The notes beneath the pieces were generated by a model. The model saw only the letters and a program-made list of their open reading frames with translations, searched no databases and was not told the origin of the DNA. Below, piece after piece: positions 18,190 to 25,196 of a DNA stretch of 27,741 nucleotides. This stretch comes from a virus. The stretch covers positions 1-27,741 of IMG/VR virus record IMGVR_UViG_3300030099_002756. One strand, 5' to 3'. The number at the start of each line of letters is the position of its first letter. Within the stretch, counting starts at the first letter, position 1. The translations under genes and the position numbers were made by a program.

Positions 18190-18198
18190 TAATATTAA
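18190..18198 (-). promoter_or_regulatory. TATA element of the 110-aa gene
   Basis: Minus-strand TTAATATTA containing the stop codon (TAA, 18197-18195) of the upstream gene. First T is 28 nt before ATG 18170. Weaker than the TTTATA boxes but in the same arrangement. Confidence 0.5.
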
Positions 18199-18593
18199 TT
18201 GTTTCTAAGACAGTGAAGACACACCTTTGATTCTGGTGGGAAAACCCGTATCTTCCCACACTCGCATTGTTCCGCCACCGCCCTCTGCTTAGGTGTCATA
18301 ACGGTTGGACTACGGGTATAAACTATTTCATCCCGGTGCTGTATGAGTGTCCGGTCAATATCATAGACCAAATGCTTTGCTTTGACGCCGACAGCGTTCT
18401 CAACCATCTCAGAACCAACTGATATTATCTGTGGATTTTTTGACAACAAAGCCGAAAGACTATGAGGGGAAGGTACTGCTCGTACATTCTTCTCTGAAGA
18501 TAGTTTTTGTGCCACGCCCTCCTTTGTCATAGCACCATGCTCCCATAGTATGTCTACTATGAGTCGCCGGACTCGGCGGTTATTGGCACTCAT
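18195..18593 (-). CDS. Winged-helix protein with C-terminal zinc ribbon (132 aa)
   Basis: Residues about 5-60 form a helix-turn-helix pattern (RLIVDILWEHGAMTKEGVAQ ... LSALLSKNPQIISVG), with the wing region after it. The C-terminus has CEC (110-112) and CLHC (125-128), a zinc site. It is one of four winged-helix-like proteins in the window and the only one with a zinc module. It starts 29 nt after a TATA box of its own. A transcription-regulator role is likely but the target is unknown. Confidence 0.65.
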   Translation of the reverse strand: MSANNRRVRRLIVDILWEHGAMTKEGVAQKLSSEKNVRAVPSPHSLSALLSKNPQIISVGSEMVENAVGVKAKHLVYDIDRTLIQHRDEIVYTRSPTVMTPKQRAVAEQCECGKIRVFPPESKVCLHCLRNN

Positions 18594-18612
18594 GTATAAG
18601 AGTTAGTGTTAA

Positions 18613-18622
18613 GGTATTATAA
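18613..18622 (-). promoter_or_regulatory. TATA promoter of the winged-helix/zinc gene
   Basis: Minus-strand TTATAATACC containing the stop codon (TAA, 18619-18617) of the small membrane-protein gene. First T is 29 nt upstream of ATG 18593. Confidence 0.65.
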
Positions 18623-18838
18623 GTCGTTCCCAACGTCTGCCCATAAAATAGCATCTGCGAAAGAATTCTCCTCGTACTCACGGGCTGTGTCGCAATTAGT
18701 ATGTTTTATAGGTTTTTCTATAGCTACCCACTCAAAACTATGTGGAGATAGTATTATGATAAATAATTGCATAAACGGGAACAACAAACCCAAAGAAAGA
18801 AAAAATACTAGAAAGAAACAAACTTCGATTAGAGCCAT
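18617..18838 (-). CDS. Small membrane protein (73 aa)
   Basis: Residues about 6-31 form a strongly hydrophobic stretch (CFFLVFFLSLGLLFPFM and on), enough for one long or two short membrane spans; the rest is acidic and soluble. The ATG overlaps the end of the upstream gene by ten bases, so it is the last gene of the helicase operon. Possible roles include holin-like or membrane anchor, but nothing in the sequence decides this. Confidence 0.6.
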   Translation of the reverse strand: MALIEVCFFLVFFLSLGLLFPFMQLFIIILSPHSFEWVAIEKPIKHTNCDTAREYEENSFADAILWADVGNDL

Positions 18839-19488
18839 GACAAAGCCTTCTCTTTAGTGCGCTTCATACCCTTTGGTACATCGCCACTATCTCTCACTTT
18901 GTTAGCTACGGTTATAGAGTTTTCCAGAATAACCTCCCAGTGTTGGTCTGTGCTTCTGAAAATCTCTGGTCGCTCTTTACTTTTACCCTTTTTCTTAGGC
19001 CACTTTACTCTGACTCTGCTAGGCTTGATGCCATAGATTAGTGACGCTTTCATGTACTCCTGTGGTAAGGTGTACAGAACCTTTGAGATTCTTCGCCAGA
19101 CATCTATGTCGTCCACGTTCTCCTTCAAGAACCAAAGCAGTAGTTGCGTTGGTTGGTCTTTGTACAATTCTTTTACCCTATCTCTATTACCCCAGTTGAG
19201 CAAGGCACGAACCAATACAAAGGCATCGTCATTACTTTTACCCTTAAGGTTGTCATCCACCACACACAAGTCCTTAGCTTTCTTGTTGAGCTTCGGCTCT
19301 TTGTCTGTTACCACGACAAGTTTGTTCTTTATCACAGGCGACCACTGAATCACATCATCGGAAGTAAACTTATCAGAGTGTAGGATGTAGGTAGTTTCTT
19401 TTAGGTTAGGAATACTATCTAGGTTGTTGTACATAAGGATTTCATTGTCGCTCCTAAACGGAGTGGCATCCTTTGTGAAGATAATCAT
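18829..19488 (-). CDS. Unknown protein (219 aa), possible clamp-loader partner subunit
   Basis: The N-terminal 80 residues alternate strands and helices (TTYILHSDKFTSDDV, NKLVVVTDKEP), like a P-loop-less Rossmann-type domain. Residues about 85-150 (DDAFVLVRALLNWGNRDRVK ... LLLWFLKENV) resemble the collar-side helical domain of clamp-loader delta/gp62-type subunits. The C-terminus is lysine-rich. No ATPase motifs are present. Only one RFC gene is seen, so a non-ATPase partner would make sense, but this is inference from weak pattern similarity. It overlaps the upstream gene as ATGA. Confidence 0.7.
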   Translation of the reverse strand: MIIFTKDATPFRSDNEILMYNNLDSIPNLKETTYILHSDKFTSDDVIQWSPVIKNKLVVVTDKEPKLNKKAKDLCVVDDNLKGKSNDDAFVLVRALLNWGNRDRVKELYKDQPTQLLLWFLKENVDDIDVWRRISKVLYTLPQEYMKASLIYGIKPSRVRVKWPKKKGKSKERPEIFRSTDQHWEVILENSITVANKVRDSGDVPKGMKRTKEKALSWL

Positions 19489-19745
19489 TCTTGGTTCCTC
19501 ACGAATGGGTCATGTCCATAGATATAATTCTCTACTCTTTTTAATTGGCTACCCGATAGGTTCCAGACATCACATATGGATGTCTTAGGTACTTTGTACT
19601 CAGCATGATACCATTGGATTCCCTTCGGTGTTATCAAAGCCATCACACCATCCTCTATCATAGCCTGTATCAGCTTAGGTATTTCTTCCTTAAATATAGG
19701 GCGTGTGGCAAAGTATCTGGTGGGTTGCACCCTCCACTTCTTCAT
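19485..19745 (-). CDS. Conserved-looking small protein of unknown function (86 aa)
   Basis: Basic N-terminus, then a helix (EEIPKLIQAMIEDGVMALIT) followed by short strands. This could be a small winged-helix or viral accessory fold, but no motif decides it. ATGA overlaps at both ends (19742-19745 and 19485-19488) place it firmly in the helicase operon. Confidence 0.7.
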   Translation of the reverse strand: MKKWRVQPTRYFATRPIFKEEIPKLIQAMIEDGVMALITPKGIQWYHAEYKVPKTSICDVWNLSGSQLKRVENYIYGHDPFVRNQE

Positions 19746-20359
19746 TCCACGACCTCGTAATCTACATCAATAGGTGTGGTTAGTAGGTTCAGTTTTCTCT
19801 CCACATCATCTAGTAGTTTGGGTTGGTCTGCTAAGGTTTCCACAAGAATCCTACTGACATCACTGAGCTGATTGTTTACTAGCAGTAGTTGAGAATCTAC
19901 GCCTATCTCTTTCTTGAGCTGACCCACTAGCTTCAGCGATGCGTTAGCCTGTGCTATCAATCTAGAGGCATCAGTCACAAACTCCGATGTGATACCACCC
20001 TCTGCCTCTTTACGTGCCTCTAACTCATCAAGATAGTTTCTAATCCTAATCACAATGTCTTCAGCGGAGTCTAAGGTGTTGATAGATTGTGAACGTGCTT
20101 GCTCCATGTGCATAGCCTCGGTAGGGTCATACTCCATGTGTGAGTCCATGTGGTTCATCACTGTGCCATCGGGCCAGTTATATTTAGCTTCAAGATAACT
20201 AGGTGTTGCTTCTTCATTGAACACCTGCTTCTCTAACTCCTTTCTGTCTTTGTGGTCACACATCTCACAACCACCCGACAGAACCCACCTTAGCACTTCT
20301 ATGGCAAAGGCATCGTTCTCGGTAGCCAATCTTCTCTGTATCTCTATCTTTGACCTCAT
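19742..20359 (-). CDS. DNA-binding protein with Cys/His-HTH motif, small-terminase-like
   Basis: 205 aa. Residues 31-75 follow a phage HTH pattern: CEMCDHKDRKELEKQV, then a helix-turn-helix ending in MNHMDSH. The C-terminal half is helical (ASRLIAQANASLKLVGQLK), as in small terminase or packaging-linked proteins. The start is ATG 20359, which shares one base with the helicase stop (TGATG); an in-frame GTG at 20374 is less likely. The large terminase is not in this window. A replication-initiation role is an alternative, because the neighbour is the helicase. Confidence 0.65.
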   Translation of the reverse strand: MRSKIEIQRRLATENDAFAIEVLRWVLSGGCEMCDHKDRKELEKQVFNEEATPSYLEAKYNWPDGTVMNHMDSHMEYDPTEAMHMEQARSQSINTLDSAEDIVIRIRNYLDELEARKEAEGGITSEFVTDASRLIAQANASLKLVGQLKKEIGVDSQLLLVNNQLSDVSRILVETLADQPKLLDDVERKLNLLTTPIDVDYEVVE

Positions 20360-21681
20360 CAGTTTGACCCCCACACTATCGGCTCACTCTCTTCTGACAC
20401 TGGCCCGAACCTACAGATAACACCCTTTCGACCACGCCTTTTTACGCTTGGTTCTACCTCACTGTACCAAGTCTGGCCTTCTAGGTTTTCTATAAGCCAT
20501 CGCTTTGCGCTCTGGTAGTCGCCCGCTGTTATCATACGACTAATCTCTTTTAGTAGTTGCGACTTGGGTACGTCCTTCATCCAGAAGGCGGAGCGTATCA
20601 GCTCTAGGTCAGCATCCATCACACGCCTTCGCATAGACAGTGATTGATTTAGTATTGCCTCTAAAGTATCATCTAGTTTTATGATTAAAGGTTCTCCACC
20701 ACGATAGGTAGGTTGCATCATAGCATAACCTATGCACATTCTTCTGAATAGGTCGGCCTCAAAGGAGCGCACGTCTGGTCTGTCTATCCAACGCATGATG
20801 TCGTCATCAAAGAGAATACCGGTTGGAGGATTCCTTACTGCTTCGTGCATCCTGTTTCTTATCCATTCTTTTATCTCAATATTAAGATTGGCTACAGCTA
20901 ATCTCTCATCTTTCTGCATGTTAGCCTGTGCGTGTTGGGCTAGTTTGTACTGCCTCTCTTTTTCTGGGGTCATCTCTATGTCTATGATGAAGAACCTTCG
21001 GTCTAGTCCAGAGTCAAGCTCAAACCTAGCGGGCTGTGTCCCGGCCCATACCGTGTATCGTGTGGTATATCTTACCCACCCGTTACGCATAGCCTTCTGC
21101 ACCCTACCGTTGTCTAGGCTTGTGAGCAGTTGGTTCTTCATGTCTAAGCTGTGGTCTTTCTTGGATGCGTCAGACATGGATGAGAATTCCTCAAAGCCGA
21201 GGAAGCCACCACACATCTCACGGGCGATAGGTCGCCCTGCTATCTCGCCCTCATCATCTACAGACCCGAACATACCGGCCTCTGTGATAGAGTTTGCACC
21301 CATCATGGTTCTCATACCCTGCCCCAAGTCAGCGTTAGAATTGTACACAAGTCCTGTGCCTTCAGCTAGAAACATTAGGATGAGTACGGACTTACCGCTA
21401 CCTTTGGCTCCTCGCATCAAGATGTGTATGCGTGTGTCTGGTAGCTGTGACATGGGTGTGTAGAACGGGATGTTGTTGTGCCTCAGTGGGCAGTTTTCTA
21501 TGATGAAGTCATTCTCCTCATCCACCAACGGGCTGTCGGGGTCGAAGTCACATCGGCTACACTTGTTTAGTGCGTTGAATATGTGGCCCCCGATACTACA
21601 TAGGAAGATAGGTATTTTATCCTCGACATCAACGAAGTAGTTACGCTGTGCAAACTCAATAGTTTTATCGAAGATATTCAT
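20359..21681 (-). CDS. MCM-like AAA+ replicative helicase
   Basis: 440 aa, shorter than cellular MCM (about 650-700). N-terminal cysteines (C28, C41, C44, C64) may form a zinc site. The AAA+ core has Walker A GAKGSGKS (91-98), a Walker B region GGFLGFEEFSSM (158-169) in the position of MCM's CCIDEFDKM, then a helix plus hairpin (NQLLTSLDNGRVQKAMRNG) as in the PS1 hairpin clade, sensor I WAGTQP (212-217) and the arginine finger GLDRRF (225-230). Asp of the canonical DE is Glu. A C-terminal helical region (about 370-420) fits a winged helix. ATG 21681 has GGAGGT about eight bases before. It is the presumed replication helicase. Confidence 0.75.
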   Translation of the reverse strand: MNIFDKTIEFAQRNYFVDVEDKIPIFLCSIGGHIFNALNKCSRCDFDPDSPLVDEENDFIIENCPLRHNNIPFYTPMSQLPDTRIHILMRGAKGSGKSVLILMFLAEGTGLVYNSNADLGQGMRTMMGANSITEAGMFGSVDDEGEIAGRPIAREMCGGFLGFEEFSSMSDASKKDHSLDMKNQLLTSLDNGRVQKAMRNGWVRYTTRYTVWAGTQPARFELDSGLDRRFFIIDIEMTPEKERQYKLAQHAQANMQKDERLAVANLNIEIKEWIRNRMHEAVRNPPTGILFDDDIMRWIDRPDVRSFEADLFRRMCIGYAMMQPTYRGGEPLIIKLDDTLEAILNQSLSMRRRVMDADLELIRSAFWMKDVPKSQLLKEISRMITAGDYQSAKRWLIENLEGQTWYSEVEPSVKRRGRKGVICRFGPVSEESEPIVWGSN

Positions 21682-22463
21682 TGTTGATTACCTCCCATGT
21701 GTTCCGCATGTCTTAGTGCTTCCATCATTTCCCTGTAATAAACAGTGTCATACTCAAGACCATGAATGTCATACATGAAATCCAAGAGTCTGTCTGCTTC
21801 TGATATGTTTAGGTAAGTGGTGTTGTCGTTACCACATAGGACTAACCAAACTCCTCGGATTGGGTTGGTACAGAAAGAGTTGAACAGGCTACACATAATC
21901 CAAGTAGGCGACGGCACTATCAATTGTAAGTCATCTATCACCTCACCGTTTGTTAGCTGTAGCACCTCCTCCTCTGGCTCTCGATAGTCATACACAATCA
22001 ATTCGTTTGGTGGTATCTGTGGTTGGTCATCGAAGATAAAATTCTGCATGACGTGCGATGTCAGATACACCAACTCATCCACACCCCTTTTACTACACTC
22101 CATTATGACATCCCTCATAACCGGGTAGTTATAGAGCCAAGACTTTGTTTGCTCTGGTGATGGTGTGTAGGCGTGAGATATTCTTAGGATAAAGTAACGT
22201 CGCCCATCTAAGTTTCTCATCTCATACATTCTCCACTCTGGGAATGTAGGCATCGGTAGGCTGTTCATTGGCTCTACTTGATGTAGCTTTGAGAATATCC
22301 TACAGATGGGTTGTCTTTCACCTACAAGACTAGCACCCGCCACGAAGGAGGCATACCCGGCCTCACCTTGATAATAAACTACTAAGGTGGTAGGCTCCTT
22401 AGTCATAACTTGTTCCGACCATACAAGGTCAGTGTCACCCGTTGAAGTTATTTTACTACTCAT
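21678..22463 (-). CDS. PAC2-like (proteasome assembly chaperone family) protein
   Basis: 261 aa. The order of elements follows the PAC2 fold: an N-terminal strand and turn TTLVVYYQGEAGYASFVAG (25-43), a PICRIF strand (52-57), the helix-strand IMECSKRGVDELVYLT (120-135), then a helix ending in RGVWLVLCGND (203-213) and an SEADRLLDFMYDIHGL helix (221-236). The cellular family assists proteasome ring assembly in archaea and eukaryotes. Presence in a virus is unusual; the target could be the host proteasome or an unrelated ring. Identification rests on pattern only. The gene overlaps both neighbours in the helicase operon. Confidence 0.5.
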   Translation of the reverse strand: MSSKITSTGDTDLVWSEQVMTKEPTTLVVYYQGEAGYASFVAGASLVGERQPICRIFSKLHQVEPMNSLPMPTFPEWRMYEMRNLDGRRYFILRISHAYTPSPEQTKSWLYNYPVMRDVIMECSKRGVDELVYLTSHVMQNFIFDDQPQIPPNELIVYDYREPEEEVLQLTNGEVIDDLQLIVPSPTWIMCSLFNSFCTNPIRGVWLVLCGNDNTTYLNISEADRLLDFMYDIHGLEYDTVYYREMMEALRHAEHMGGNQQ

Positions 22464-22791
22464 CTAATCTCTCCTTTATTTTTTCTTGTAGGAACATGGG
22501 AAACTTCTTGATTGGTTTTCTTGAGGCTATGGCTCTGCTTACTGCTACATCTAGTGGACGTGCATCCCACACACCTAACTTACCACGCTCACCAATCTTC
22601 TCAAACAAGACCGACGCTCTTAGTATGCAACCAAGAGATACTGGTGTAGTCCCGTAGTTGTAGCCGAAGCGGTCTGAGTAGCACTCAGAGTTGTACCAAT
22701 CGCATAGCTCTATAGATGTCATTGGCCCCTGCTCCTGTAGATACTTGTACACTTTTGATTGTAGTCTTTTAGTCTGCCCTCTGCCACCCAT
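22456..22791 (-). CDS. Winged-helix-type DNA-binding protein (111 aa), first gene of the helicase operon
   Basis: Basic start (GGRGQTKRLQSKVYKYLQEQ), then the turn GPMTSIELCDWY and a recognition-helix-like segment (TTPVSLGCILRASVLFEKIG), ending in a wing (GKLGVWDARPL). Fits a winged helix. ATG at 22791 lies 28 nt downstream of TTATAACCGT, which itself follows the 14-base upstream element, so this gene and its operon belong to the same promoter class as the small-gene operons. Autoregulation is possible. Confidence 0.7.
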   Translation of the reverse strand: MGGRGQTKRLQSKVYKYLQEQGPMTSIELCDWYNSECYSDRFGYNYGTTPVSLGCILRASVLFEKIGERGKLGVWDARPLDVAVSRAIASRKPIKKFPMFLQEKIKERLDE

Positions 22792-23009
22792 ACCCTGTCC
22801 TCTCCTGTCACGGTTATAATTATTTTTGTCATGTGTCGCAAGCGTAAAAAATTAAAACGCTTTACTGCTCTGCATATTTTTATTTCTTTTATTTCTTCAA
22901 AGGTGTTTTAGATTTCTTTTCTTCTTTATCTTAACACACTATTGAATTAATTGAAGAATAATTAGATAGGCTTTCAGTGTAACGTTTTTTTATTTTTGTG
23001 ATGTTGGAA
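22792..23009 (-). other. AT-rich intergenic region, the largest gap in the window
   Basis: Holds the promoter of the helicase operon at its left end. The rest (22846-23009) is very AT-rich, with T runs on the plus strand (for example GTTTTTTTATTTTTG at 22984-22998) and AATTAATT. No gene could be read in it. A termination zone for the upstream operon or a replication origin are both possible. Confidence 0.5.
22810..22845 (-). promoter_or_regulatory. Promoter with 14-base upstream element (helicase operon)
   Basis: Upstream element at 22832-22845 (plus-strand TGTGTCGCAAGCGT, exact consensus), then TTATAACCGT at 22810-22819. Distances: element to TATA 26 bases, TATA to ATG 28 bases, element to ATG 54 bases. 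Confidence 0.8.
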
Positions 23010-23873
23010 TCAAGAAAAAGAATTGATGACCGTTTGGTAGGCCCAATGATAATATTCTTTCTGTAACTTAGTTTTATCGTGAAAGTCATTGAGCCTGTCT
23101 GCATTCATCATCTTCCTTTCGATACTCTCCGGTAACTTACCGAGTATATCTTGGCTAAACTTATCTAAACTAGAATCAATTACTTCTAGGACATCACCTA
23201 GCTCTACTGCATCTATAGTGTGAACCCACCCTACTACTCTGTGATATTTCTCTACAAGCATAGTAGCACCGGTAGGCGTTTCTACCGTACCCCAAATGTA
23301 GGTGTTGTTATTGACAGATAATATATTTATGCTAAACTTATAGAGTCTTGTGCGTCGTACCCCACTATCATAGTAACGTGTAAGGAAATTATCTTTTGTA
23401 AAGCGCATGTATGGATACACTCTACCTTTGTAACTTATTCTAGGCAACCCATCTTTTTCGTAACCTTCTAGGTAATTAGCGTCTATGAAATCATATGTTG
23501 TTTGAAGATACTTACTACCGGTAGCTGATGAAACGACATGGGTTATCAATCCCTTGTCATGCCATATGTCTATCTTCATCTTCGGTTGGCTATCTATGTA
23601 ACCCTGTAAGATTTCGCTTAGTGGTGGTCTGTGGCTTGGTGGTACTTCATAGATAGTCTGCATCATTTCTGTGTATTGTAGTGTTGGGTCTATACACTTC
23701 AAGAAATTGAAAAGGATATATCGGTCTGTTATCTTGTACTGTTCAGTGTGTTCATATGTGTAGGATAGTAATATCATGGGTTGTTTTCTACCATTATATT
23801 TAACCTTATTATACTCTCTAGCCTCTACGGCCTTCAAGCCCTTAAGACTTAGTGACTTGTATCTACTGGTCAT
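23010..23873 (-). CDS. Protein of unknown function (287 aa)
   Basis: The largest unknown of the small-gene module. Mixed alpha/beta with many aromatic residues (for example RYILFNFLKCIDP, YPYMRFTKDNFLTRYYDSG) and a helical C-terminus; no Cys clusters, P-loop or membrane span. ATG 23873 overlaps the upstream gene by eleven bases, so it is third in an operon with a winged-helix protein and an 84-aa protein. No family recognised. Confidence 0.8.
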   Translation of the reverse strand: MTSRYKSLSLKGLKAVEAREYNKVKYNGRKQPMILLSYTYEHTEQYKITDRYILFNFLKCIDPTLQYTEMMQTIYEVPPSHRPPLSEILQGYIDSQPKMKIDIWHDKGLITHVVSSATGSKYLQTTYDFIDANYLEGYEKDGLPRISYKGRVYPYMRFTKDNFLTRYYDSGVRRTRLYKFSINILSVNNNTYIWGTVETPTGATMLVEKYHRVVGWVHTIDAVELGDVLEVIDSSLDKFSQDILGKLPESIERKMMNADRLNDFHDKTKLQKEYYHWAYQTVINSFS

Positions 23874-24117
23874 TCTCTTCCCTATCCCTTTGGTTCATAG
23901 CTTTGACTCTATTGGCTCTAGTCATAGTGTTCTTGAATTCTTTTACCATGTACTGAGGGGTCTTCTGCTTGAAGGAGCCTATGCTCATCCACTTAGTACA
24001 ATCCTCTACCAACTGTCTAAGCTCATTGACTCTCTTATTCTTAGTGTAGGGGAATACCTCTTTGGCTTTCTCTGTCTCTTTACTTTTATCGTCAAGATAA
24101 TCTTTGTACTTTCTCAT
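23863..24117 (-). CDS. Highly charged helical protein (84 aa)
   Basis: Lys/Glu-rich, helical, with a basic central region (KNKRVNELRQLVEDCTKWM) and a charged C-terminus (NQRDREENDQ). Starts with an ATGA overlap to the upstream winged-helix gene. Unknown function; a nucleic-acid or protein-binding adaptor would fit the composition only. Confidence 0.7.
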   Translation of the reverse strand: MRKYKDYLDDKSKETEKAKEVFPYTKNKRVNELRQLVEDCTKWMSIGSFKQKTPQYMVKEFKNTMTRANRVKAMNQRDREENDQ

Positions 24118-24380
24118 ACCTCTGCCCCTTCCTCATCGTAGTAGTATCTGTTTACCTTGTAGCTCATCGAAGTCCTGTTGTTGAATCCGTCCATGACCCT
24201 ATCCTGTACGTCGCCCTTTCTCACTTCTTTCATACCCCTAATGAGATTGCCGATATGTCTAGCGTTGCTGATGAATTTTTTTCTCTTCATCTTATTGAAT
24301 ATCTGTTCCGCTGTAAGACCGTCTGGGTTGGCCTTGAGTGTCCTTAGTATCTCGCTTCTGATTGCCTTCTTTCTCATAGA
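24114..24380 (-). CDS. Winged-helix protein (88 aa)
   Basis: MRKKAIRSEILRTLKANPDG is followed by LTAEQIFNKMKRK and NARHIGNLIRGMKEVRKGD, the three-helix pattern of a winged helix, then a wing and an acidic tail. I start it at ATG 24380 rather than 24440, because the TATA box (TTATA at 24401-24405) lies between them and 24380 is 26 nt from it. The gene leads an operon with the 84-aa and 287-aa proteins and is controlled by a promoter with the 14-base upstream element. Confidence 0.75.
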   Translation of the reverse strand, partial: SMRKKAIRSEILRTLKANPDGLTAEQIFNKMKRKKFISNARHIGNLIRGMKEVRKGDVQDRVMDGFNNRTSMSYKVNRYYYDEEGAEV

Positions 24381-24400
24381 ATCCCTACCCTTTTTGTATG

Positions 24401-24431
24401 TATAAGTATTTCTATTCTGACTCGCAAGCGT
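24401..24431 (-). promoter_or_regulatory. Promoter with 14-base upstream element (winged-helix operon)
   Basis: Upstream element at 24418-24431 (plus-strand TGACTCGCAAGCGT, two mismatches to consensus), overlapping the 3' end of the MazG-like gene. TATA (ACTTATAC) starts 25 bases further. ATG 24380 is 51 bases from the element. Confidence 0.7.
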
Positions 24432-24672
24432 TAATCGCATCTATAATATCTTGGTCTACAAGTACACCCTCAGATAAAGACACGTCGTTTATCAACCGCT
24501 GTAGATAAACACTCGCGTCCAGAAGCTCCTCTTGGAGATGGACTAACCACTCCATGATGTTAAGGTCGTCCCTCTCCATAGTAACGCCGTACTTGGCCTT
24601 ACCTACATTCGCTCTATGTCTTATCTTCCATATTACTTTTTCCTCAATACTACTCAATTTTACCACGTCCAT
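24412..24672 (-). CDS. MazG-like nucleotide pyrophosphohydrolase-type protein
   Basis: About 86 aa. The segment KAKYGVTMERDDLNIMEWL, followed by a QEELLDASVYLQRL helix (Glu48, Glu49, Asp52), matches small phage MazG-like proteins that carry the EExxD metal-binding helix. Such enzymes hydrolyse non-canonical or regulatory nucleotides. Only one EExxD helix is seen, so activity is uncertain. ATG 24672 overlaps the upstream gene by 23 bases; a TTG start at 24687 or a later TTG are alternatives. Confidence 0.65.
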   Translation of the reverse strand: MDVVKLSSIEEKVIWKIRHRANVGKAKYGVTMERDDLNIMEWLVHLQEELLDASVYLQRLINDVSLSEGVLVDQDIIDAINACESE

Positions 24673-24970
24673 TGTTGTAATCTGCAAAGTGTCTATCGTA
24701 ATCCCTCTGGGTACAAGTGAAAAGGTACGGGCTAGTTGGACTCTCCCTATACTTCTTGAACATCTTGTTCCTAGATAACTTAGCTAAGAATGAGTGGTAG
24801 TGTATAGTGCCTCTTTTATTACGGTAAAGGTTTCCGTTTTTGTAAGTCATGTTCTCAAAGATATTACTAGCTGTACATGGTTTACCTTGCTCTATCAACC
24901 AACGACCGGCGCACTCAAACGCCCTAGCGAACCTAGTCTTTCTAGCGTTGATACCGTTAAGCTCTTTCAT
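24650..24970 (-). CDS. Probable winged-helix/HTH protein (106 aa)
   Basis: Helical N-terminus (RKTRFARAFECAGRWLIEQG), then KPCTASNIFENM and a helix HYHSFLAKLSRNKMFKKY with a following strand (YLFTCTQRDY). The pattern is like the other winged-helix genes of the window, with an insert between helices. ATG 24970 has GGTGG five bases upstream and overlaps the stop of the 24-aa microgene (ATGA). Confidence 0.65.
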   Translation of the reverse strand: MKELNGINARKTRFARAFECAGRWLIEQGKPCTASNIFENMTYKNGNLYRNKRGTIHYHSFLAKLSRNKMFKKYRESPTSPYLFTCTQRDYDRHFADYNNGRGKIE

Positions 24971-25041
24971 CTGTTCCACCTATCTCTCCAACAACCACAC
25001 TGTCTATCGTTGTAATGCCCACACAACAAACACTTCTCCAT
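24967..25041 (-). CDS. Cysteine-rich microprotein (24 aa)
   Basis: Very short frame supported by coupling on both sides: ATG overlaps the previous stop (TAATG) and its TGA overlaps the next ATG (ATGA). Cysteines CLLC (4-7) and CGC (15-17), with a His between, could bind one metal. Too short for family assignment. Confidence 0.45.
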   Translation of the reverse strand: MEKCLLCGHYNDRQCGCWRDRWNR

Positions 25042-25196
25042 TAGTGTCTCACATCCACGTCGGGAACCCAGTCGCCGTTCTGGTACTCGTTGTAGCAACA
25101 ATCACAGACGACATCACCCCAGTCGTTGAAGAAGTAGATGGTAGTGCCTTCCCCATCTTCGATAGGATTATGACAATCCTCTAGGTCACAAATCAC
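25041..25196 (-). CDS. Cysteine-rich acidic protein (51 aa), zinc-ribbon type
   Basis: GTG start with an exceptionally strong GGAGGAGGAGGAAGA before it. Cysteines at 3 and 8 (CDLEDC) and at 31, 33 and 34 (CDCC), a CxxxxC/CxC spacing about 23 residues apart. GTG overlaps the preceding TGA (GTGA) and its stop shares a base with the next ATG. Function unknown. Confidence 0.65.
   Translation of the reverse strand: MICDLEDCHNPIEDGEGTTIYFFNDWGDVVCDCCYNEYQNGDWVPDVDVRH

Noticed and set aside
20732-21463. Long plus-strand open frame (243 codons)
   Set aside because: Lies wholly antisense to the MCM-like helicase, has no ribosome site or TATA box and shows no protein motifs; a shadow frame.
20359-21681. 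Large terminase
   Set aside because: No terminase nuclease domain; hairpin insert, sensor I and arginine finger pattern fit AAA+ MCM-like proteins.
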